From CALOCN01 sp942491735 (GTDB lineage: Bacteria; Eisenbacteria; RBG-16-71-46; JABDJR01), in the NCBI GenBank assembly GCA_942491735.1, contig CALOCN010000014.1, positions 2,976,001-3,040,000 of the forward strand: a DNA stretch of 64,000 bases. The letters run 5' to 3'. Positions 1 through 8,170 of this stretch are shown here, in pieces (position 1 is the first letter of the stretch; every line of letters begins with the position of its first letter). The notes below the pieces were generated by a model, which made no database searches, had not been told where the DNA came from, and saw only the letters and a program-made list of their open reading frames with translations. A program made the translations under genes and the position numbers.

Positions 1-103
1 CGTCAAAGGCCAGGATGAAGCTCAACGCATCGCCGACTCCCCCACCGCACGCCGCAACGGACAACGCGACAAGGAGACACAGCCCCCCCAGGGTCGCCCG
101 CAT
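1..103 (-). CDS. Lipoprotein, C-terminally truncated by window edge
   Basis: An ATG on the minus strand at 103 opens a frame that starts MRATLGGLCLLVALSVAAC and continues off the left edge, so only the first 34 residues are visible. The hydrophobic stretch ending in a VAAC lipobox is a type II signal peptide, so the product should be a membrane-anchored lipoprotein. It starts 3 nt after the flotillin stop codon, so it is probably the last visible gene of the NfeD/flotillin operon. Nothing else about its function can be read. Confidence 0.6.
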   Translation of the reverse strand, partial: MRATLGGLCLLVALSVAACGGGVGDALSFILAFD

Positions 104-106
104 CAC

Positions 107-1723
107 CTACGCGCCCTCTCCACCGGACGCGTCCCCGCCGTTGCTCGTCCCGCCCCCCCGGGCCGTCTCCTGCGACTCGGCAACCTTGCCCAGGAACTCG
201 GGTAGGGCGATGCCGGCCTGCTGGGCGAGCTCGTGCATGGGCGGCAGCGAGCCGATCAGGCTGCTGAGGAAACCGGCGGTGGTGCCACGGCCGTTCGCGC
301 CGCCCCCCGCGGAGTCCCACACCGTGATCTTGTCGATCTGCAGGTTCTGGATCGCCTTCACCTGTTCGGCCACCAGTTCCGGGAGCTTCTCGATGATGAG
401 CAGCGAAGGCGCCAGCTCCTTGCGGTCGCCGCACACCTTGATGAGCTGTTCGTATCCGGATGCCTTGGCCTGGAGCACCTTGCGCACCCCCTCGGCCTCG
501 GCTTCGTACTTGGCCAGAACCGCATCCGCTTCGCCGCGGGCCACGCGCCGGATCCGTTCCGCCTCGGCCTCGGCGTCGATCTGGATGGTTTCCTTCTCCA
601 CGATCTGGCGGGCCAACTGCTCCTTGCGCAGGCGCGCTTCCTCCTGCTCCTTCTCGGCCAGCAGGACATCGCGGGCGGACTGGGCCATGGCCACTTCCCC
701 GCGCCGGCGCGCTTCGGCTTCCCGCTCGGCCAGGGTGGCGTTGAAGTCGGCAATGGAGGCGCGGGACTTGTTCTCCCCCTCGACCGCGGTGGCCTCGAAC
801 TCGGCCACCCGCATCCGCTGGGTCATCTCGGCTTCCTTCTTGCCCTGCACGGTCACCGCGGCCTGCTGGGCCACCGCGACCTCGCGCGACCGCTCCGCCT
901 CGGCCTCGCCGGACACCCCGGCCGCCTCCAGGGTGGCAAGCTCGATGCGTCGCTTGCGCTCCGCCTCCTTCTGGCCGATGGCCGAGGTGGTGCCCTGGTT
1001 GGCAACCTCGACTTCCTTTTCCCGATCCGCGCTGGCCGTACCGATGGCACCGGTCCGCTCGGCTTCCGCCACCTCGATCCGGGCCTGGTTCACCGCCTCG
1101 GCCGCCGCCTTGCGGCCGATGGCCTCGATGTACCCGGACTCGTCCGTGATGTCGCGGATGTTCACGTTGATCACGTCGAGCCCGATCTTGTTGAGCTCGA
1201 AGCCCACGTTCTGGTTCACCAGGTCCAGGAACTTCTCGCGATCCTGGTTGATCTCCTCGATGGAGAGGGTGGCGATCACCAGACGCATCTGCCCCAGGAT
1301 GATGTCCCGGGCCTGGGAAGCGATCTCGGGATCCCCCAGCCCCAGCAGACGCTCGGCGGCATTGTTCATGATGTCGGGGCGGGTCGAGATCCCGATGGTG
1401 AAGGTCGAGGGGACGTTCACCCGGATGTTCTTCTTGGAAAGCGCCGAGGTGAGATCGATCTCCACGGTCAGCGGTTCCAGGGAGAGGTAGGCGTAGTCCT
1501 GCAGCAGCGGCACGACAAAGGTTCCGCCACCATGCAGGCACTTGGCCGCGCGGGAATCCGCGACCTTCCCGTACACCACCAGCACCCGGTTGGACGGGCA
1601 CCGCCGGTATTGCCGGACCAGGATGGTGAGGAAGAAGAGAACGAGCAGGACCGGGACCACGATGAGGGCCACCGCTCCCAGTCCGCCGAACCCCAGCGTC
1701 TGGATCATCGCGAAGTGTGTCAT
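107..1723 (-). CDS. Flotillin-like SPFH-domain membrane protein
   Basis: A protein of about 538 residues with one N-terminal transmembrane segment (roughly residues 8-34), an SPFH/band-7 domain (about 45-230), a long Ala/Glu/Arg-rich coiled coil (about 230-420) with repeated EAE-type heptads, and a flotillin-like C-terminal region. Bacterial flotillins (FloT/YqiK) form large membrane-bound oligomers that organise membrane microdomains. The ATG at 1723 was chosen over one 54 nt upstream because it has an AAGGAA ribosome site and starts just before the membrane segment. It lies 31 nt behind an NfeD-like gene, the usual flotillin partner arrangement. The C-terminal tail is Gly-rich and probably disordered. 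Confidence 0.9.
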   Translation of the reverse strand: MTHFAMIQTLGFGGLGAVALIVVPVLLVLFFLTILVRQYRRCPSNRVLVVYGKVADSRAAKCLHGGGTFVVPLLQDYAYLSLEPLTVEIDLTSALSKKNIRVNVPSTFTIGISTRPDIMNNAAERLLGLGDPEIASQARDIILGQMRLVIATLSIEEINQDREKFLDLVNQNVGFELNKIGLDVINVNIRDITDESGYIEAIGRKAAAEAVNQARIEVAEAERTGAIGTASADREKEVEVANQGTTSAIGQKEAERKRRIELATLEAAGVSGEAEAERSREVAVAQQAAVTVQGKKEAEMTQRMRVAEFEATAVEGENKSRASIADFNATLAEREAEARRRGEVAMAQSARDVLLAEKEQEEARLRKEQLARQIVEKETIQIDAEAEAERIRRVARGEADAVLAKYEAEAEGVRKVLQAKASGYEQLIKVCGDRKELAPSLLIIEKLPELVAEQVKAIQNLQIDKITVWDSAGGGANGRGTTAGFLSSLIGSLPPMHELAQQAGIALPEFLGKVAESQETARGGGTSNGGDASGGEGA

Positions 1724-1754
1724 GAGGGCTTCCTTGGTCAGCGCTCCGAACGGC

Positions 1755-2342
1755 TCAGGTGCCGGTCGGCTCCACAATCACGGATTCATCATCCTTCGTG
1801 CTCGTCACCCGGACTTCGGTAAACGAGTCGATGCCTTCCCCGGCACTGGCCGCGCGCAGGATCATCCGCCGGCCGGACACGGTCACCTCGACCTGGCCCG
1901 ACCCCTGCCCCCTGGGGGGAATGCGGGTGTACACCCGGCCGGTGCGGCCCACCGCCGTGGCCACGTCGTACTGGACGTGACTGTTGAGGCGGCGAGTGAA
2001 GTACATGAGCCCCGACGCGGCCAGCATCATGAGGAACCCGAAACCGGCCGCGATGAAGGACGAGACCAGGGACGACAATCCCCAATCGATACGACAGGCG
2101 AGCCCCATCCAGCCCGCGCCCATGAAGAAGGCCAGGATCGAGAGCAGGGAGAAGAAGGCAAAGGCGCCTTCGGTGTGGCCCCCGGCATCCACATCGAGGT
2201 CCCCGTCCGCATCCCCGCCGAAAGCCGACGCGGCAAGACGAATGAGAAAGAGGAAGGTACCCACTCCGGCCATGACCACGTAGACCACCACGTCGACGCC
2301 GCGGTTGACGAGTTCGGTCCAATCGAAGAGGGCGTCGAACAT
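1755..2342 (-). CDS. NfeD-like membrane protein with OB-fold domain
   Basis: A protein of 195 residues. The first 130 residues carry several membrane segments, with an acidic Gly/Asp-rich loop between the first and second. The last 60 residues, with a TAVGRTGRVYT motif, resemble the soluble OB-fold domain of NfeD proteins. NfeD proteins are typically encoded next to flotillins and are thought to act with them in membrane organisation. The gene is directly upstream of the flotillin in the same operon. The start at 2342 has a GGAGGA ribosome site; an upstream in-frame ATG at 2390 is less likely. The family call is good; a specific function is not known. Confidence 0.75.
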   Translation of the reverse strand: MFDALFDWTELVNRGVDVVVYVVMAGVGTFLFLIRLAASAFGGDADGDLDVDAGGHTEGAFAFFSLLSILAFFMGAGWMGLACRIDWGLSSLVSSFIAAGFGFLMMLAASGLMYFTRRLNSHVQYDVATAVGRTGRVYTRIPPRGQGSGQVEVTVSGRRMILRAASAGEGIDSFTEVRVTSTKDDESVIVEPTGT

Positions 2343-2448
2343 GCCCGGGGTCCTCCACCAGGGTTGGCCAGGGATGGATCGCGCATCCACGGGACCGTTC
2401 CGGGTCCGTGGGCGGACTCGGGCCGAGTGTGTCCCATCCCGACGGTTT

Positions 2449-2462
2449 CCGTCAATTGACGG
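2449..2462. promoter_or_regulatory. 14-bp perfect palindrome upstream of the NfeD/flotillin operon
   Basis: CCGTCAATTGACGG is a perfect inverted repeat in the 144-bp gap between the end of the secreted protein gene (2487) and the NfeD start (2342). Its position about 110 bp upstream of the NfeD-like gene suits an operator, but no clear -35/-10 pair was found around it. Confidence 0.3.
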
Positions 2463-2486
2463 GGACCTTCGGGGTCAACCGGGTTG

Positions 2487-3371
2487 TTACCGGGGCGCTA
2501 CTCCCAGTTCCTCCAGGTAGGCTTCCTGCCCGTTGCCGTGCAGGTTCCAATAGGGAACCCGCAGGGTACCGGTCAACTCACCCGAGTCCGGAGGCAGGTT
2601 CCAGCGGAGGATCCGGTGGGGATAGGCAACCTCGACGTCCACCGTGCCGCGGCGATCCCCGGTCTCGATCTCGAGGGTCGAGGCGAGGAACGTCCCGGCC
2701 GGGACGGTGACCTCGGCCGGCTCCGGAGCCCGGCGCAGGATGGCTTCCCCCCAGACCTGGGGACGATGTCGAAGCCGGCTGACGAACGCACCGGGCAGGA
2801 AGGGAACGGTGCGGGCTTCACCGGGGGCAAGAAACTCCCCCCGCAGGCCACGCAGGACGATGAACAGCATGTCCTCGGACACGCCCCCGACCGGATGAGG
2901 CAGGTCGATGACCCCCGACTCCCCCTCGAAGTAGCTGTGGTACCGGCCCGACACGCGTCCCGCGTCGAACCGCATGTCCTGGAAGACATGTCCGCACCAC
3001 TCGGCGCTGGAGAAGCTCACCTTGAGGGGGCTCATGTCCCGGGTCCGCACGAAGGCGGAGATCATGGTGTTGTAGTCGTAGATCCCGGTCTGGAAGTCCC
3101 GGACGAAGTTGAGCTTGAGCGCATCCACCGCGTCCTGTGGATGGATCGACGGGTCATCCACCTTCACCCGGCTGGTCTCGCTGAGCGGTTCGGTGACGAA
3201 GATCATCACCGCCGTCCCCTCCCGGCGCTCGCCGTAGCGTTCCACGCGGTAGCGATAACCGTCGAGTTCGGCCTTTCCATCGTGCCAGTGATCACCGAAC
3301 GGATCCGCCTGGGACAGGGAGGGAAGCAGCGTCAGCAGGACGAGAACAGGGACACATCGTTTACCGGTCAT
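2487..3371 (-). CDS. Secreted protein of unknown function
   Basis: A protein of 294 residues with a cleavable signal peptide (about residues 1-22, ending LSQA) and no other membrane segment. The mature part is a mixed alpha/beta protein with no cysteine pairs or catalytic motif that I recognise. It has the general look of DUF3108-type exported proteins, but I cannot confirm that. The ATG at 3371 was chosen because it directly precedes the signal peptide; an ATG 33 nt upstream would add a non-signal extension. It follows the methyltransferase gene on the same strand after a 51-nt gap containing a hairpin, so it may be transcribed separately. Confidence 0.7.
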   Translation of the reverse strand: MTGKRCVPVLVLLTLLPSLSQADPFGDHWHDGKAELDGYRYRVERYGERREGTAVMIFVTEPLSETSRVKVDDPSIHPQDAVDALKLNFVRDFQTGIYDYNTMISAFVRTRDMSPLKVSFSSAEWCGHVFQDMRFDAGRVSGRYHSYFEGESGVIDLPHPVGGVSEDMLFIVLRGLRGEFLAPGEARTVPFLPGAFVSRLRHRPQVWGEAILRRAPEPAEVTVPAGTFLASTLEIETGDRRGTVDVEVAYPHRILRWNLPPDSGELTGTLRVPYWNLHGNGQEAYLEELGVAPR

Positions 3372-3395
3372 GGGTGGGCCTCCACGGGTACTACC

Positions 3396-3413
3396 GGAAA
3401 GCATACGCTTTCC
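3396..3413 (-). terminator. Short hairpin after the methyltransferase gene
   Basis: GGAAAGC and GCTTTCC flank a 4-nt loop, 9 nt downstream of the methyltransferase stop codon on the minus strand. There is no T-run after the stem, so this is either a weak terminator or an RNA-processing hairpin. Confidence 0.35.
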
Positions 3414-3422
3414 TTCCCGGGC

Positions 3423-4472
3423 TCAGGAGCCCCGTACCGCCTCGATGACCCGATACCGGGCGTCCTCCTGCAGGACCCGAACCGACGCGAACCCGCTCCG
3501 CAATTCGGGGAAGTAGTCGAGGAAGCGGTTCGCGACCAGCCGCAGTCTGCCCCCGGGGCGGATGAACGACGGTATCCGGGCCAGGAACTCGCGCGTGGCG
3601 GTGGAGTCGGTCACCTGGCCGGCATGGAAGGGTGGATTGGTGAGAACCACATCGTAGGGGCCGGTCAGTTCCGAGGTTCCATCGGTAGGAATCACGGAAA
3701 TCCCCGAGACCGGATTCGCGTCTACGGTGCGGCGCGCGGACTCCAGGGCAAACGCATCCACGTCCGCCAGTTCCACGGCGCACCCGGGATGAACCCGGGA
3801 CGCGGCCACCCCCAGGACACCGGCGCCGCACCCCCAGTCCAGCAGACGTTGCGGACTCTCCAGGGGATCCGATTCCAGCGTCCGCAGCAGACGCTCCGTG
3901 CCCGCGTCCAACTCACCGTGGGAGAACACCCCCGGCAGGGTGACCATCCATAGTGACAGCGGACCGGCCTGGACCTGGATCCGGACCGCGCCGTCCGGGG
4001 GTGGGGCCGTGTTCTCCCGCGTTGCCATGACCAGTCGCGCGTGACGACCGGAGTCCCGATCGACCACCGGTCCGACCCGTTCCGGGACCTCCCGTTCCAG
4101 GGGCCGGACCCCGCTCCGGTTGGGTCCGACCGCGATCACCCCACCCCCCACCGGAACGCAGGCCGCAACCTGACCCAGCGAGACCGCGGCCCGGGCGCGG
4201 GACTTGGGCACGAACAACACGGCGAGGTTCACCGATTCATCGAGGGTCGCGCCGAACCAACAGGTCACGCCGGGCTGAGCCCGCTCCCGGTCCGCCACAT
4301 AGCGCCCATAGTGGTCGTGCCAGATCACCAGCCGGGTCGGGGTCGGGTCGAACGCGCCGGGCAACCCCGTCTCGTACGGCAGGGCCAGGAGCACGGATGC
4401 GGGAGCCACCCGATCCAGGACGCGCCCCACCAACTGCGCACTGCCGCTATAGGCGCGCGAGACGGGGGTCAC
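3423..4472 (-). CDS. Class I SAM-dependent methyltransferase, RsmC-like
   Basis: A protein of about 349 residues. The C-terminal half has the Rossmann SAM-binding motif (LLDWGCGAGVLG) and the NPPFH motif typical of N2-guanine rRNA methyltransferases such as RsmC, which modifies 16S rRNA G1207. The N-terminal half is the diverged, non-catalytic duplicate domain seen in this family, and the length matches. The start is a GTG at 4472 that overlaps the kinase stop codon as GTGA, pointing to translational coupling. A longer in-frame extension upstream would run antisense-like through the kinase gene and is not credible. The exact rRNA target is not shown by sequence alone. Confidence 0.8.
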   Translation of the reverse strand: MTPVSRAYSGSAQLVGRVLDRVAPASVLLALPYETGLPGAFDPTPTRLVIWHDHYGRYVADRERAQPGVTCWFGATLDESVNLAVLFVPKSRARAAVSLGQVAACVPVGGGVIAVGPNRSGVRPLEREVPERVGPVVDRDSGRHARLVMATRENTAPPPDGAVRIQVQAGPLSLWMVTLPGVFSHGELDAGTERLLRTLESDPLESPQRLLDWGCGAGVLGVAASRVHPGCAVELADVDAFALESARRTVDANPVSGISVIPTDGTSELTGPYDVVLTNPPFHAGQVTDSTATREFLARIPSFIRPGGRLRLVANRFLDYFPELRSGFASVRVLQEDARYRVIEAVRGS

Positions 4473-6085
4473 CCCCGGGGTTCCTGGTCCGCATGGCTGA
4501 GATACCGCGTGGCATGGGCGGATGGGCTTGACGCGGCGGACTCGTGGGAACGGAACGCTTCGGGATGATGCGTGTCCCACCACTGGTCGGCCCGGTCGGC
4601 ACTCCAGTCCCGCTCCCGCACGATCGCGCGCAACGTCGCCGCCAGATCGCGTGCGCTCACCGGGCGATCCCCGGGCGACTTGGCCAGGCACTGGAGGACA
4701 ATCGCGTCCAGCGCCGGGGGAATGGGTGTTTCCACCTGGGTCGAGGGCACCAGCGGCGCCTCGGTCACGTGCGCCACCGCCATCTGCATGGCGTCGTCCC
4801 GTTCGAACAGCGGCCGCCCGGTGATCAACCAGTAGGCGACCGCCCCCAGGGCATACAGATCGCTGGCCGGGGAGGTCTCTCCCCGACTGATCGTCTCCGG
4901 CGCCATGAAGGCCGGCGTCCCGACCTGGGTCCCCGCCACGGTCAGATCCGGGGAGGCGGTCTCCCGACGTCCCGCGCCCGCGGCCAACCCGAAGTCCAGG
5001 ACCTTGAGCACATCGGTCTGGATCCCGAGACGGGTCAGGAACAGGTTGGCCGGCTTGATGTCGCGGTGCACGAGGTCGTGCTCGTGGGCCTCGGCCAGCG
5101 AGTCGCAGGCCTGAACCAGGAGATGGATCACCCGCTCCGGTGGCACCGGGCCCCAGCGTTGCACCAGGGTGTGCAGGTCCACCCCTTCCAGCAGTTCCAT
5201 GACGTAGAAGAACGCTCCGTCATCGGCGCGGCCAAAGTCGTAGAGCTCCACGGTGTGGATGGAACGGAGGGTGGCGGTGACCTGGGCCTCGCGCTCGAAG
5301 CGACGGGCGAAGGTCTCCGTGGCCCGATCGGGGAGCACCATCTTGATCGCGGCGGGCCGGGCCAGGAACCGATGCCGGGCGCGCCAGACCTCCCCCATTC
5401 CCCCCGCCCCGATGCGTTCTTCCAGGAGATAGCTGCCCATGCGTCGCGCGTCGGCCGCGTCCCGGGAGAGCCCATGGGCGATGCGGGACGCATAGGTCGC
5501 CAACCCGGCGGCAAAGAGCGCGGGCACCAGCACCCGCACATAGGTGTCCGCAGCAGCCTCCACCCCGGTGAACATTCCCAACGCCCAGACCGTTGCCGGT
5601 GCCAGCCATGCCGCGGTCAGGGCCACGAACGCGGCGAAGCGCGGAGGGAGGGGAACCACCAGGGGGAACACCACGATGAGCGGTTCCAGCCAGGTGACCT
5701 CGGGAACGGCATGGTCCCGTTCCCACGCGGTCAGGGTCCCCACCGAGGCGGCCACCGCGCACAGGAACCACTCCAACACCACCCCGGCCACCAGGGCAAC
5801 CCGGTGCGAGCGCCGCCGGTCCCGCACCAGGGCAATGACCCCGATCGTGAGGACACTGCTCACGACCAGGGCGACGAAGGTCGCCCGCGCGTGAAGCGCC
5901 GTACCCACCCCGGCCATCTGGAAGACCAGGGTGACGCAGACCCCTACTCCGTAGACGGCCAGGAGGGCCCACGCCAGGCGCAGGAGACGGCCCCGGGCCT
6001 GTTCGGCAAGCTCCGCCCCCAGCCCCCAGGCCAGGGACGACTCGGCCGAGGGAGCGGCCAAGCGGGCGCGACGGGAAAAGGACAT
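4469..6085 (-). CDS. Membrane Ser/Thr protein kinase with N-terminal polytopic domain
   Basis: A protein of 538 residues. Residues 30-240 contain about six hydrophobic segments. The kinase domain follows at about 265-510, with a glycine loop (GAGGMGEVW), the invariant Lys in AAIKM, the catalytic loop HRDIKPANLF, DFG and APE. All catalytic residues are present, so it should be an active Hanks-type kinase. The order is unusual: most bacterial kinases have an N-terminal kinase and one C-terminal membrane helix. The gene sits 14 nt after a secreted protein gene and overlaps the following methyltransferase, so the three are probably one transcript. The ATG at 6085 precedes the first recognisable kinase-family sequence. 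Confidence 0.88.
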   Translation of the reverse strand: MSFSRRARLAAPSAESSLAWGLGAELAEQARGRLLRLAWALLAVYGVGVCVTLVFQMAGVGTALHARATFVALVVSSVLTIGVIALVRDRRRSHRVALVAGVVLEWFLCAVAASVGTLTAWERDHAVPEVTWLEPLIVVFPLVVPLPPRFAAFVALTAAWLAPATVWALGMFTGVEAAADTYVRVLVPALFAAGLATYASRIAHGLSRDAADARRMGSYLLEERIGAGGMGEVWRARHRFLARPAAIKMVLPDRATETFARRFEREAQVTATLRSIHTVELYDFGRADDGAFFYVMELLEGVDLHTLVQRWGPVPPERVIHLLVQACDSLAEAHEHDLVHRDIKPANLFLTRLGIQTDVLKVLDFGLAAGAGRRETASPDLTVAGTQVGTPAFMAPETISRGETSPASDLYALGAVAYWLITGRPLFERDDAMQMAVAHVTEAPLVPSTQVETPIPPALDAIVLQCLAKSPGDRPVSARDLAATLRAIVRERDWSADRADQWWDTHHPEAFRSHESAASSPSAHATRYLSHADQEPRG

Positions 6086-6099
6086 GCGGAGCTCCGGAG

Positions 6100-7056
6100 C
6101 TACCGCTCCAGGAACACCTTGCGCGTCTCCTGGTGGGTCGAGGTGCGCAACCGGATGTAGTACAGACCGGCCGGAGCCTGCTCGCCCGAGTCCAGGCGTC
6201 CATCCCAGGCCAGCTCGTGTGCGCCCACCCCGTAGGTCCCCTCGCCCAGACGGCCGACCCGGCGTCCCGAGGTATCGAAGACCGAAACGTCGACATGGTC
6301 CGACTCGGGGAGCACGAACGAGACCACGGTCCGTCCGCGAAACGGATTGGGGCTGGGAACGAGCAGGAGCGGTCTGGCGAGACCGGCCACGTGGACATCG
6401 GGTGTGCCGAGGGTGCAGTTCTTCTGCCGATAGATGACATAGAACACCCAATCCCCGGTGACCCCGGCCACACAGGCATCCAGCCAACCACCCGGAATGG
6501 CCTTGATCACGTTCTTGCCGCCCCCCTGGCATCCGTTTCCGTCATGCACCACGCTGGGGGCGAAGATATCCCCCGCGTTCTGATTCAGGAACTGCAGGGT
6601 CACGGTGAACGGGCCGCTGGCAACTTCGGGCGCGCCGAGTTGCGCCTCCAGATCGAACTCGTTGACAAACCCGTCGTTGAGAAGCGGTCCGGGAAGGGTG
6701 GCCAGGGGCGCGCCGGGGCTGGGCAGACCCGCGGGGTAGATGCGGATCTCCTGCTCCAATGACTGCGGGGCGCCGCCGAACTGCGAGCCCCAACCGATGC
6801 CCACCTTGAGGATCTCGATCGGGTAGTGACCGGCCGGGGCGTCGACCACGATGCCGGCTTCCTCGCCCTGCACGAAGCAGGGGCAGGACACGGTGCCGAC
6901 ACCGGTGAAGTGGGCCAAGGTGGGTTCGGCCGGACACTGCGCATACAACGCGGCCGGGGCATGCGCAACGACAACGGGTACGGCAAGAACCGCGCAGAGG
7001 ATGAGAATGCGAGCGGAACGTGACGCGCGCGAGCGCGTCCTGGGAACACCGTGCAT
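6100..7056 (-). CDS. Secreted protein with FlgD-like C-terminal sorting domain
   Basis: A protein of 318 residues with an N-terminal signal peptide (about 1-38). A Cys-containing beta-rich central region is not assigned to a family. The last 80 residues are a FlgD-like immunoglobulin fold (PSPNPFRG, VFDTSGRRV, LAWDGR, AGLYYIRL, KVFLER). C-terminal domains of this type direct secretion or surface attachment in FCB-group bacteria with a type IX-like pathway. The ATG at 7056 has an AAGGAG site. It is the first gene of a probable three-gene transcript with the kinase and methyltransferase. Confidence 0.75.
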   Translation of the reverse strand: MHGVPRTRSRASRSARILILCAVLAVPVVVAHAPAALYAQCPAEPTLAHFTGVGTVSCPCFVQGEEAGIVVDAPAGHYPIEILKVGIGWGSQFGGAPQSLEQEIRIYPAGLPSPGAPLATLPGPLLNDGFVNEFDLEAQLGAPEVASGPFTVTLQFLNQNAGDIFAPSVVHDGNGCQGGGKNVIKAIPGGWLDACVAGVTGDWVFYVIYRQKNCTLGTPDVHVAGLARPLLLVPSPNPFRGRTVVSFVLPESDHVDVSVFDTSGRRVGRLGEGTYGVGAHELAWDGRLDSGEQAPAGLYYIRLRTSTHQETRKVFLER

Positions 7057-7115
7057 GAGAGCTCCTTCGGCTGATCCGGGCAGCTGCTGGTGATTCCCCC
7101 TCAGGTTGAAGGCTG

Positions 7116-7124
7116 ACCATAGCA
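7116..7124 (-). promoter_or_regulatory. Extended -10 promoter element for the 7056 gene
   Basis: On the minus strand the sequence reads TGCTATGGT, fitting the TGnTAnnnT extended -10 pattern seen before several genes here. It would give a transcript start near 7109 and a leader of about 50 nt. No convincing -35 was found. Confidence 0.4.
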
Positions 7125-7172
7125 CGCCTCGCACCCGTCGTCGTGTTGCACGTTGCACGGCCCAAACAGGAA

Positions 7173-7199
7173 ACGGGGCGCCCCCAAGGAGCGCCCCGT
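7173..7199 (-). terminator. Rho-independent terminator of the DNRLRE protein gene
   Basis: Perfect 9-bp arms ACGGGGCGC and GCGCCCCGT with a 9-nt loop lie 32 nt past the stop codon at 7232. On the minus strand the stem is followed by a T-rich stretch (TTCCTGTTT). Confidence 0.75.
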
Positions 7200-7231
7200 C
7201 AAGGCGTTGCCATCCGAACCGCAAGCAGGAT

Positions 7232-7966
7232 CTAGTCGTCGGCCCCGGACTTGATGGCGCCCCAGGTCGCTCGCTCGACCGGAACCGGCGCGTCGAACTG
7301 GATGGTCAGGGTGGGGCGGAGCCCCGGCGAGGCCTCGCGCGACCCAAGAGCCCGCGCCGTGAAGCCCACGGACTCATCGCCCAGGAGCAGCCAGCCGTGG
7401 TTGTTGGCCGGGTTGTCCAGCATGTCCTGCACATCGGCAATGAGACCCGCATCGGTCCACGTGCAAAAACCCGACACCGGCATGGCCGTGGTGGCGCTGG
7501 CCCCTGGATTGAAGTCGCCGCCCGGCGTAGCCCACGCGGTGGCGCTGAAGAATCGGTGCACCCAGGTCGCGCTGTTGGCGGTGGCGCCCCCACCGGCCCC
7601 CTGACCCGATCCCGCCACGGACGTACCTTCGCCCCAGCTTGCGGTCACCCGATGGGCACTCGTGTTCCGGGGAACGCCGTCAATCGACTGCAAGACCAGC
7701 ACGCCCAGGGTCACCCCGGTGATGGTGGAACCGGAAGGCAGGCTCCCGGCCACGTCGAAGTGCAGCAGGGCCCGACGCAGGAAATCAAAGCCCTGTCCGG
7801 TGCGCCCGACAAAGAGGCGTGTCCCCAGACCGTTGCTGAGCGAGCCCGGCCCACTCTGATACAGCGTGTTGTCCTGGCTGGGCTCAAGCACAATGGAGGC
7901 GCCGCATGCCGGCGACGCGGCCAGGAGAAGGGAAAAGAGAACAGCTAGCGACCTGACAACGGGCAT
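7232..7966 (-). CDS. Secreted DNRLRE-domain protein
   Basis: A protein of 244 residues with a signal peptide (about 1-23). It is followed by a beta-sandwich domain of the DNRLRE type: DNTLYQSGPG near residue 33, LRRALLHFDV near 63, then a long Ser/Ala/Gly-rich region. Such domains occur in extracellular, carbohydrate-associated and adhesion proteins of many environmental bacteria. The ATG at 7966 has a GGAGG site and directly precedes the signal peptide. The gene is divergent from the GH57 hydrolase. No catalytic motif is visible. The C-terminus lacks the FlgD-like domain carried by its neighbours. Confidence 0.75.
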   Translation of the reverse strand: MPVVRSLAVLFSLLLAASPACGASIVLEPSQDNTLYQSGPGSLSNGLGTRLFVGRTGQGFDFLRRALLHFDVAGSLPSGSTITGVTLGVLVLQSIDGVPRNTSAHRVTASWGEGTSVAGSGQGAGGGATANSATWVHRFFSATAWATPGGDFNPGASATTAMPVSGFCTWTDAGLIADVQDMLDNPANNHGWLLLGDESVGFTARALGSREASPGLRPTLTIQFDAPVPVERATWGAIKSGADD

Positions 7967-8052
7967 GGGGACCTCCTCCAGCAGCAGGGCAAGGCAGCAA
8001 GAACAACGGCGGGGCTCCCTCCAGGGAACACCCCCCCGAAAGATGCGGCTCC

Positions 8053-8061
8053 AGTATACCA
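8053..8061 (-). promoter_or_regulatory. Extended -10 promoter element for the DNRLRE gene
   Basis: The minus strand reads TGGTATACT, a near-consensus extended -10 (TATACT for TATAAT). It predicts a transcript start near 8046 and a leader of about 80 nt to the ATG at 7966. Confidence 0.5.
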
Positions 8062-8121
8062 CCTCGGGCAAGCCCCACCGCAATCGAGGAGCGAGCCCCT
8101 AGAGTGTTGAACAGGAGCGTA

Positions 8122-8150
8122 TTGGACCGGTCCATTACGTGTGCTACCGT
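8122..8150 (+). promoter_or_regulatory. Promoter of the GH57 gene
   Basis: TTGGAC at 8122-8127 and TACCGT at 8145-8150 are 17 bp apart, and the -10 is preceded by TGC, giving the extended form TGCTACCGT. The start would lie near 8157, about 14 nt before the ATG at 8171. Confidence 0.45.
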
Positions 8151-8170
8151 GACGAGCGGAGGTTTCCCCC

